From Hominisplanchenecus murintestinalis (GTDB lineage: Bacteria; Bacillota; Clostridia; Lachnospirales; Lachnospiraceae): a DNA stretch of 50,505 bases. Shown in pieces: positions 17,257-24,458 of this stretch (its first letter is position 1; each line of letters opens with the position of its first letter). Both the position numbers and the translations under genes were made by a program. The notes under the pieces are model-generated. The model was not told the DNA's origin. It saw only the letters and a program-made list of their open reading frames with translations, and searched no databases. Where the stretch lies: positions 1-50,505 of the forward strand of contig SRZB01000024.1 of assembly GCA_004793585.1 (NCBI GenBank), read 5' to 3'.

Positions 17257-17490
17257 TTATCCCCCTATCTTTTCACATTCAACTTGTAAATCATCAAGTA
17301 TCTTCTTATCTATTTGCCATGCATGTTCCAACTTTGCTCTGCAAACTTTAACTTCTCTATCAATTAATTCTTCTCTATCTTTAGCGTACTTAATTCTAAG
17401 CAATATTGAATAAAGATCCAACTCCTTTTGCATTCCCAAGGATACTGTTGCTTTATCAATTTCTTCTTGCATTTTATCCTCTGATACCAT
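17257..17490 (-). CDS. Small helical protein between kinase and VWA genes, 77 aa
   Basis: An almost entirely charged helix with heptad-like spacing (KMQEEIDKATVSLGMQKELD, then REELIDREVKVCRAKLEHAW). It is probably a coiled coil. It has no named domain. It is packed between kinase (21-base gap) and VWA (4-base gap) genes, so it is likely a bridging or regulatory subunit of the phosphorylation module. AGTGGGG precedes the start region. Confidence 0.65.
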   Translation of the reverse strand: MVSEDKMQEEIDKATVSLGMQKELDLYSILLRIKYAKDREELIDREVKVCRAKLEHAWQIDKKILDDLQVECEKIGG

Positions 17491-17511
17491 TCCCCACTCT
17501 CCTTTAAGCGA

Positions 17512-18810
17512 TTATCTGAACTCCCCTGTTGATTCAGGAAATATAATCTTTACACCTTTTGCAATCCCAGCTGTTTTTCCTGGTGCAACCGGTATCTGCG
17601 TACCATCTGCTTTCTGGTAAGTCCAGTTCACGTTATCTTCATTCCGAATTCCCCAGAGTGCCGGGTTCTTCGGATTCTGAACCACGGATCCTACGACTGT
17701 ATCCATATCAAAATCATCGTAAACATGATGATGCAACAACTTTGTATTCTGATTTAACAGTACCAGATTCTTCCCAATGATGATCTTATTGGGTACCTGT
17801 ACAGCTTTTCCACAGTTCCAGCAGGTATGTGCTACACCTTTTGCTTCCAGATCTTCATCATAAAAGAACTGTGCACCACAGGAACACTGTAACATTCCAC
17901 TCATCATATTGGAAAATAACGTCATCCATTCCGGCTCCGTGATACGTTTGCTTGGTTCATTCAGTCCTACTGTAAATGCCTTGGTAAACATCTGCCGCAA
18001 TTTTTCCGGATATAATGGCCAGTAAATCGTTGCATTGTCATGAATCCCTTTCACTGGTCTGTTCGTCTTATTATTCGGATCAAAAATAAATACCGGATCT
18101 GTGCCATACAGTTTCACTCTAGCTGCCATATCCATGCAACGGATACTTGCTTCCAGCTTTCCTTCCAGTGGATGATTTACCATAAAAAGATAGAACAGTA
18201 GCACGGAAAGTGAATATCGGTCTGTATCTTTGGATGGTCGTTTTTCTCCTCTTACAATCTCTGGTGCCATAAATCCCGGTGTACCAAGGACTCCACCTGG
18301 CTTACTGTTATCAAAGGATACGTTGTCATTATCACAAATCAGTACATCTCCATTATCCGGATTAAAAAATAAGTTTCCGAAAGAAATATCCTGATACTTT
18401 GCTCCCATAGCGTGTAGTTTCTGATAGCCTCTAGTCAGATTAAAAGCCGTTCTGCACAACGTATAAAAAGACGGATTCACACGTTTCTTCATGAGATCCA
18501 CGATACTTTTATAATTTTTCGGTCGAAGAGGCATGATATAACCGTATAGATCACTTTTAGCAGGTACAATCAGCTCCATAGGCCAGAGAAAACATTCATC
18601 TGGTGAACCTTTGGCAATGATTGTTTCCAGAATCTTTTTCTGACGCTCCGTAGCACTGCCTTTAAAGTACCATTTCAAAGCATAATGATTGCTTCCACAT
18701 TTCACATCATAGATTTCTCCCTGTCCACCTGCTCCCAGAAGACTGACTACCTCATACTTATTTCCACTCTCTGAAGTGAGAATTGTTCCATTTTTTAATT
18801 GTCCTTCCAT
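17512..18810 (-). CDS. Ser/Thr protein kinase with C-terminal zinc ribbon and FHA-like region
   Basis: A 432-residue soluble kinase. The glycine loop is GAGGQGEIY near residue 27, the lysine is in YALKWY, the catalytic loop is YQDISFGNLFF (no arginine of HRD, but D and N present), and the metal loop is CDNDNV in place of DFG. An APE-like FMAPEI follows. Residues ~310-335 form a zinc ribbon (CSCG, then CWNC). The last ~90 residues resemble an FHA-like beta domain. This architecture is that of TerY-P kinases. ATG at 18810 overlaps the upstream stop as TAATG; a longer frame to 18885 has no ribosome site and runs back into the preceding gene. Confidence 0.9.
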   Translation of the reverse strand: MEGQLKNGTILTSESGNKYEVVSLLGAGGQGEIYDVKCGSNHYALKWYFKGSATERQKKILETIIAKGSPDECFLWPMELIVPAKSDLYGYIMPLRPKNYKSIVDLMKKRVNPSFYTLCRTAFNLTRGYQKLHAMGAKYQDISFGNLFFNPDNGDVLICDNDNVSFDNSKPGGVLGTPGFMAPEIVRGEKRPSKDTDRYSLSVLLFYLFMVNHPLEGKLEASIRCMDMAARVKLYGTDPVFIFDPNNKTNRPVKGIHDNATIYWPLYPEKLRQMFTKAFTVGLNEPSKRITEPEWMTLFSNMMSGMLQCSCGAQFFYDEDLEAKGVAHTCWNCGKAVQVPNKIIIGKNLVLLNQNTKLLHHHVYDDFDMDTVVGSVVQNPKNPALWGIRNEDNVNWTYQKADGTQIPVAPGKTAGIAKGVKIIFPESTGEFR

Positions 18811-19319
18811 TATGGTATCTGCCTCCTTTGTTTGATCAACTGCAATACCTGATTTACTACACTTCCATCCGCCACGATCATGCAATAAGATTTATTGCCA
18901 AACTGCATTTCACAGGCATTGCTGTATGGCGTAATTGCGGTCAGGTAACGATAAGTTTTGTCAAATCCCCATTTGGTTGCCTGAAATACAATTCTCTGAT
19001 TCGTTATATATAAGATTCCCCGGTGCTGCACAAGTTCTGTATATTCAACAGTCTTTCCTCTCCCAGAACTCCAACGAGTTCCTTCAAATAATCCGGGACT
19101 GCTATGCCCATAATGCCGATACTGCTTTACTGTCTTTTCTTCCAGATTAACTGCCTTATCAATAAAATGGATTTTCTCTCCACGTTTCAGGAACAGTTTG
19201 TCTGTGTTTAAAATCGGAAGTCTGCCTGCAATGATCTCCTGTCTCGCTGCATCCGGCAAAATCGTTGTCACCGTAGGTATCTGATTCCGATTTCCAAATA
19301 GTGCATCAAAAAGTCCCAT
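18810..19319 (-). CDS. PH/GRAM-like domain protein, first gene of the TerY-P operon, 169 aa
   Basis: The core is GILYITNQRIVFQATKWGF near residues 100-120, a pattern seen in bacterial PH/GRAM-type domains. It is preceded by a segment with LKRGEKIHFID and a tyrosine/serine-rich loop. It has no signal or membrane segment. It is the first gene after the shared GTCGC promoter, and its stop overlaps the kinase start (TAATG). It may recruit or present substrates to the kinase; no enzyme motif is present. Confidence 0.7.
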   Translation of the reverse strand: MGLFDALFGNRNQIPTVTTILPDAARQEIIAGRLPILNTDKLFLKRGEKIHFIDKAVNLEEKTVKQYRHYGHSSPGLFEGTRWSSGRGKTVEYTELVQHRGILYITNQRIVFQATKWGFDKTYRYLTAITPYSNACEMQFGNKSYCMIVADGSVVNQVLQLIKQRRQIP

Positions 19320-19341
19320 CCTCTCACCTCTTTACCCTGTC

Positions 19342-19387
19342 AATATACCGTAAATCTTCTCTTTTGTTGTCGCATAGCAGGCGACAA
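19342..19387 (-). promoter_or_regulatory. GTCGC-type activator promoter, copy 1 (TerY-P operon)
   Basis: The perfect inverted repeat TTGTCGC-N7-GCGACAA occupies 19367-19387. On the minus strand the GCGAC core ends at 19369; exactly 21 bases later comes the -10 hexamer TATATT (19342-19347), 23 bases before the operon's ATG. There is no -35-like hexamer at the 17-base position. Two other promoters in the window have the same layout. Confidence 0.75.
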
Positions 19388-19400
19388 TCAGAAGCTTATG

Positions 19401-20499
19401 CTATACCAGCTGATATTTAAATTTGTTCTTCCTAGCGTATTCTTCTGCATAAGACCCAAAAGAACATTGAATAATAAACTGTTTATCCGTATTAGTAAAA
19501 GCATCCTGCCCGATCAGTTTTACACTGTCCGGGATTATAATAAAATCTAAGGAACTGCAGCCAAAAAATGCACGTTCACCGATGGTTCCCAGTTTTTCAT
19601 GTAATTCCACTTTTTTCAAATTGGTACAGCCTTCAAACATATGATCCGGAATTCTGCCTATATTCTCAGGAATTGTCACTCTCTCCATAGACTGACAGTC
19701 TGCCACCAGTCCGTTCCCTAACCAGTACACACTCTTAGGAATCTCAATGGTACGCAAGCCAGTTCCCTTCAATGCACCATCTCCGATTGTCTTCAATGCC
19801 ATTGGCAATGAGATTGATTTAAGACTGCAACAATTTTCAAAGGCTGAATCTTCAATCTCTTCGATACTGATCGGCAATACCACCTGATGCAGCTTATTAC
19901 ACCCAGAGAAAGCTTTTCGTCCAATATAGGATATTCCTTCTGTCAGAATGGCTTCCTCTGTCGGAGAATTACTGAAGCTGTCATCTGCGATCTCCACCAC
20001 CGGCGTATTCCCGGATTTATTCTGAAAAATAATCGTTTTGTTCTTATCTCCACGAAATCCAGTCACTGCAAGACCTTTTCCTCTACGGCTTTTTTCATAT
20101 GTAAATAGATCCCCATAAGATCTGCCAGAAGATGACTGTTCTCCTTGAATTGCCGGTCCGCTTCCCTGCTTCTGAATAGAAATATCACAGGCTTTTCCCA
20201 GTACTTTTCCGCCATAACAGGAACACCACACGGATACAATCCAGTCTGCGTTGACACGGCTCATACCAAAATCGTCCATCAGTTGCTTCACATATCTGAA
20301 TGCAAAGGTATTATTGATATGGGATGCACTCTGAATATCCTGTGCAATTCCCATGTTATATGCCATAAGCAGTAGATTTACATTCTTCGCCTGATCCGGA
20401 AACAAGTCCTTTACCAATGCAGTAAATTTCTTTCTATCGTCCAGAGATGCCTGGTGTTGCCGCAGCATCTCTTCAAAATCCTGTTCAAAAATAACTCAT
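19401..20499 (-). CDS. BspA-like leucine-rich-repeat (LRR_5) protein with a frame break at its start
   Basis: Residues ~1-105 form a conserved-looking helical domain (KNVNLLLMAYNMGIAQDIQS, VNADWIVSVWCSCYGG) I cannot name. After a linker, residues ~170-355 hold six to seven BspA/LRR_5 repeats of about 23 residues (ISYIGRKAFSGCNKLHQVVL, IGERAFFGCSSLDFIIIP). There is no signal peptide, so it is likely cytoplasmic and for protein binding. The 5' end looks broken: ATG at 20499 reads MSYF then stops, and removing one T from the T5 run at 20487-20491 joins it to EQDFEEMLRQ. As sequenced, the first usable ATG is 20468. It follows brxL by 36 bases and precedes the TerY-P operon. Confidence 0.75.
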
Positions 20500-20534
20500 C
20501 ACCTTCTTATCTGCTTTTATTCTATTCTCAATCC

Positions 20535-22604
20535 TTATTCCACGCCAAGTGCTTTAAATACTGCTTCTTCTGCTGAGGAATAGAAAATCAGGCTAAATGC
20601 TCCCACCAGATCCGATGGTACAGTTCCCAGATCTCCAGCAGAAGTAATTGGCAGCAACGCCTTCTTTGCTCCGCTGTCCAAGCATACCTGCAAAGTGCTT
20701 GCCAGCTCATCCACCTTAATCAAAGTGCCACCAATACTAATCTCACCTAAAATCGCAAGACTGTTCAACGGTGTCTTTCCAAGTGCTGCAGAACAAATCG
20801 CAATCAATGTTGGCAATGCCAGATTTCCTGTCATTCCAATACCCTGCATATCTTGATAATTAATGATATAGTCCTTTGTTGTGGTACTGATCTGACCGGA
20901 AATACGGTTTCCATTCGCTTTCAGATAATTAAATGCCGTATTGGTTGCTTCTTTTGGCTCTTTACCAGAACCTATACCGGTACAGGTCAGCTTTCCATTA
21001 CCAGGCATCATCTGTGTTTCTAGCATATAGCAACCGATCATACCTGTCTTTGATTTGGAAACAGTATAAACAGATCCTGGTTTTCCCATGCCTTCTGGGA
21101 TTAATTTTCCACCACCCTGCTCTGGAACGGAAACGTAATGCTCTTCAAAGCTATCATTATCTGTATAAGAGAAATTCACATCATAGAATTCCATACCGCC
21201 AATCTTCTTCAACTGTTCTTTTACTCTGCGGCGAAGTTCCAGTGAAATTTCCACGATCTCACGTAATTCTTCTTTGCTTACCTCTCCATCTGGATAGAGA
21301 AGTTTCGTAAATCCTGAAATCATTTTACGAACGGCAATAGTATCACGCTGATTCAGGTTGTTTCCAAGGTGGAAATACTTGTCCATCAGGTCACTATAAC
21401 TATCCTTACGAAGTTCACGCATAAACTCTGACAGATAATCTGTGATAAATCCATAATCATTGGTAAAGGAATCTGGTCTGTATTTCGGAATCTCCCAGCC
21501 AGGAATATAGCAATGCATACGATCCAGGAACGCTGTATCTGTTCCCATTTCCGGTGGGAATGGATCAAATAAGCTGGAGGTCTTTAGAAGCGTATCTACG
21601 CTCTGATTGATATTTCCCACGAAAACCATAGAAGCTTTCGCCTGAATCTCAGCTTTTCCTCGTGAAAATGCTCCGGATGCCATGTATCCCTTCATGATCT
21701 GGATACCATCTTTATCTTTAAACTTAATGCCGGCAACCTCATCAAAAGCCACACAGTCCCACATTCCTACAAGACCTACTGTATGGTTGGACATGTTGTA
21801 AAAAAGGTTTGCAACTGTTGTCTGTCCACCGGCAACCAAAATACTGTTCGGAGAAATCTGCTCATATATGTAAGATTTACCAGTGGAACGTGGTCCCAAC
21901 TCGCAAAGGTTAAAGTTATTCTCTACCAATGGAATCATACGTGCAATTAAAAGCCATTTTGCTCTCTCACTGAAACTTTCCGGCTCCAAGCCCGTAGAGC
22001 GAAGCAGGATATCCATCCATTCATCTTTTGTAAATGCTTTTCTTCCATTTCTCACTTCATCCATATCTACATGTGGCATCTGAATTGGTGTCAACTTGCG
22101 GATACGAATTGGCTGGGTATTTTTCTTATCTTCTTCTATAAATTCATACTCCATCTGCAGAATACACCAGATACCACCACAGAGCAGACGGTCATAATCC
22201 TTCACATAATCCGGATGAATCGGAATTCCTTTCACACCCAGGTTAGAAAAAGTAGCTTCATAACGATCTTCTTTCGTATTCAACACAACCGTAATACGGT
22301 CAATTACTGTATAACTACCTCTTTCACGCAAAAGAGAGAGAATCTTCTGTGCCTCATCCGGACGCACATAGTTATCTCTTAAAATACGTTTTACGTTCTC
22401 TACTCCTTCTTCAATGATCTCGTCATCATCGGAATTACAGTACTGTCCAAGGAGATATTCCAGTACATAGACCGGAACATTGGCTCCCTCACGAATAGAT
22501 TTAGTTAAATCCTTTCGGACAATGCGCCCATCATAGTATTGTCGGAGCTTTCGTTTTATTTCTTCTCTTTTGTCTACAGTTGTATTTTCTCTATATTCGT
22601 CCAT
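20535..22604 (-). CDS. brxL: BREX Lon-like AAA+ protein BrxL
   Basis: A 689-residue type 1 BREX protein required for phage exclusion. The Walker A is GPRSTGKSYIY near residue 238 and the Walker B is DCVAFDEVAG. The C-terminal ~200 residues form a Lon-protease-like fold (GIGMTGNLALPTLI, SLAILGEISIGGTLIKVDEL). I see no clear Ser-Lys catalytic dyad there: a threonine sits where the GPSAG serine would align, and no lysine matches. Published work on BrxL describes an MCM-like DNA-binding AAA+ assembly. It is the last BREX gene, as is usual. The ATG at 22604 has GGGAG 5 bases upstream, better than 22619. Confidence 0.95.
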   Translation of the reverse strand: MDEYRENTTVDKREEIKRKLRQYYDGRIVRKDLTKSIREGANVPVYVLEYLLGQYCNSDDDEIIEEGVENVKRILRDNYVRPDEAQKILSLLRERGSYTVIDRITVVLNTKEDRYEATFSNLGVKGIPIHPDYVKDYDRLLCGGIWCILQMEYEFIEEDKKNTQPIRIRKLTPIQMPHVDMDEVRNGRKAFTKDEWMDILLRSTGLEPESFSERAKWLLIARMIPLVENNFNLCELGPRSTGKSYIYEQISPNSILVAGGQTTVANLFYNMSNHTVGLVGMWDCVAFDEVAGIKFKDKDGIQIMKGYMASGAFSRGKAEIQAKASMVFVGNINQSVDTLLKTSSLFDPFPPEMGTDTAFLDRMHCYIPGWEIPKYRPDSFTNDYGFITDYLSEFMRELRKDSYSDLMDKYFHLGNNLNQRDTIAVRKMISGFTKLLYPDGEVSKEELREIVEISLELRRRVKEQLKKIGGMEFYDVNFSYTDNDSFEEHYVSVPEQGGGKLIPEGMGKPGSVYTVSKSKTGMIGCYMLETQMMPGNGKLTCTGIGSGKEPKEATNTAFNYLKANGNRISGQISTTTKDYIINYQDMQGIGMTGNLALPTLIAICSAALGKTPLNSLAILGEISIGGTLIKVDELASTLQVCLDSGAKKALLPITSAGDLGTVPSDLVGAFSLIFYSSAEEAVFKALGVE

Positions 22605-22615
22605 TTTTTCTCCCA

Positions 22616-23374
22616 TCAATCTCTATATATTTCTTGCAAAAGAGCCTTATGCGACTCAAACATATCATCTAAACAACTGATTTGTTGATAATAATATGTA
22701 AAAATCGTCCTGTGATCCAATTTAACTGCAGAGATATTCGAAAAGTTATTCACAATACCTGCATGTAATGATTCAAGATAACGATCCATAATAGGCTTTG
22801 CCATAATATACTGAATATTTGTAGCTGATATTTCTTTAAGCATATCCGTAAATTGCAAGTTGTCATATATTTTTCCAGAACGTGCCTCTTTTTGGCGTTT
22901 ATAATGTTTTTCTAGTTCCTGATGTACTTCAACATTTAAAACATCCTTGACCTTATTAAAATACTCAGCGTTTGTTTCCATTATAATATTTTCAACCACG
23001 TCTTCTGAGTTTTCTAAACTATAATATGAGCATAATAATTTTGCCAATTTATCAGGCTCAGCTGCAAATGTTGACTCTATGCCATAACCATTTTGAAAAA
23101 ATACTTTAAATTCCGCACCACTGGTATCAACATTCTTTTTATCTACATTTCCAGCAGATTCTTTTTTATTACATGGAACACAGTCAGTATCTCTAATTAA
23201 AAGCCATTTGCAGTTTGTAGGAATTATACCTTTTAATGCACGTGAATATGTAATTAACTTAGCGTTTAAAGTATCTATTCCATCCATTTTTACAACTATT
23301 TTCATCGGAAAAGACACATTTGCATACTCTTCATATTTAGGACACATCGTATCAAGAAAGTCAATATCTCCCAC
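22616..23374 (-). CDS. TOPRIM (DUF4435/AriB-like) protein, probably expressed as a frameshift fusion with the ATPase
   Basis: The TOPRIM core has the acidic pair LLIRDTDCVP near residue 60 and GYGIESTF further on, as in DUF4435/AriB and OLD nucleases. The essential N-terminal glutamate motif (KLILVEGVGDIDFL) begins upstream of the only usable start, a GTG at 23374 that cuts inside EGV. In this frame no ATG, GTG or TTG lies between that GTG and the stop at about 23463, and the open stretch matches the family. The protein therefore likely needs translation from the ATPase frame by a -1 shift at 23437-23443, giving a fusion of about 610 residues. PARIS (ariA/ariB) is the best-matching system; a split OLD nuclease is the alternative. 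Confidence 0.75.
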   Translation of the reverse strand: MGDIDFLDTMCPKYEEYANVSFPMKIVVKMDGIDTLNAKLITYSRALKGIIPTNCKWLLIRDTDCVPCNKKESAGNVDKKNVDTSGAEFKVFFQNGYGIESTFAAEPDKLAKLLCSYYSLENSEDVVENIIMETNAEYFNKVKDVLNVEVHQELEKHYKRQKEARSGKIYDNLQFTDMLKEISATNIQYIMAKPIMDRYLESLHAGIVNNFSNISAVKLDHRTIFTYYYQQISCLDDMFESHKALLQEIYRD

Positions 23375-23388
23375 TCCTTCTACTAAAA

Positions 23389-24447
23389 TCAGTTTTCTAG
23401 CATTTCGTAACTTTTCAACATCTTCAAGACTCCAACTAAATTTTCGAGAACAATCCCTTTATATCCTGCTGGAAGATGATCTACTATACCATTCTCTTTA
23501 GCACTTTCTGTCATGAACAAAATTTCTTCTTCATCCACTTCTTTCAAAAAACGATCGTTATGAGATATAATCAGTAACTGACTATTCGTTAATGTTCTCA
23601 ATTCATTTATCAATCTTCTTTGTAATTTAGCATGAAGATGTGAATCTGGTTCGTCAATTAAAAGTAAATATATTTCTGGTTCCACATATTCTAATGAAGA
23701 AAATATTTCTGCAAGTTGTAAAAAACCACTGCCATATGAAAAAATATTTTTACCATCCACTTTTATGGAAATATAAGTCTTATCATCTTTTTGCTTTTCA
23801 ACGATTTGATAGTCTTTTCCCATTACATTATTGATATGTTCCTGCACATTCAAAATATTATCCTTAATTTTATTACGTAAGACCTCATATCCTTTTCCTT
23901 TTGCAATTTTATCCATTACCTGAGCTTTATACATATATGGTTCTTTTGCTATAATATTAGCAATCGGCCTTGTTTCACTAATCATAATAAAATTTGATAA
24001 ATTTTTGCCGGGAATCGAATTAACCATTTCAGCAAATTTTTCAAATTCAGAGTAATCAATATATTTTGTTTGATAATATGCGTCATCCATAGAATCAACT
24101 TTTTCAAGTCTAAATCCTAATCTATAAGATATCCCATTATATTCAATTTCCAATGTAATCTCCGCTTCCGCATCCTTTTTTGAATAATTGTGTGGAAATA
24201 AATCCATGTCCTGATATACTCTAATATGTTCCATATCTCGGAATAAGAGATTATGTGCTTGTGCATAAAATCCCTTTTTGCTCTTTTTTATTGTGCCATC
24301 ATAGCACATTTTCCACAATAAAACAGCTTCAAACAGTGTCGTTTTTCCTATATTATTTTCCCCGATAATCACATTAAAATTGGGGTTAAATTTGACAGTA
24401 ATATTATAAATACTCTTAAAATTTTTTATTTTTAATGATTTAATCAT
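23389..24447 (-). CDS. AAA_15/OLD-like ABC-type ATPase (PARIS AriA-like)
   Basis: A 352-residue ATPase of the RecF/SMC-like class. Walker A is GENNIGKTTLF near residue 31, the ABC-signature-like segment is YGSGFLQLAEIFSSL, Walker B is LLLIDEPDSHLH, and the switch histidine is in LLIISHNDRF. After its stop at 23389 the TOPRIM frame overlaps it by about 70 bases. Fused, the pair equals an OLD-type nuclease; separate, it equals PARIS, which detects phage anti-restriction proteins and is often found beside restriction or BREX genes. It lies between pglZ and brxL, and starts 11 bases after pglZ stops. Confidence 0.85.
   Translation of the reverse strand: MIKSLKIKNFKSIYNITVKFNPNFNVIIGENNIGKTTLFEAVLLWKMCYDGTIKKSKKGFYAQAHNLLFRDMEHIRVYQDMDLFPHNYSKKDAEAEITLEIEYNGISYRLGFRLEKVDSMDDAYYQTKYIDYSEFEKFAEMVNSIPGKNLSNFIMISETRPIANIIAKEPYMYKAQVMDKIAKGKGYEVLRNKIKDNILNVQEHINNVMGKDYQIVEKQKDDKTYISIKVDGKNIFSYGSGFLQLAEIFSSLEYVEPEIYLLLIDEPDSHLHAKLQRRLINELRTLTNSQLLIISHNDRFLKEVDEEEILFMTESAKENGIVDHLPAGYKGIVLENLVGVLKMLKSYEMLEN
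23437..23458 (-). promoter_or_regulatory. Putative programmed -1 ribosomal frameshift signal
   Basis: On the minus strand, AGGGA (23454-23458), a 10-base gap, then the heptamer A AAT TTA (23437-23443), correctly phased with the ATPase frame. This is an X XXY YYZ heptamer, the same as the Rous sarcoma virus site, and the SD-like element spacing equals that of E. coli dnaX. The -1 product continues straight into the TOPRIM domain. I see no strong downstream hairpin. Confidence 0.55.
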
Positions 24448-24458
24448 TTGTTATCACC

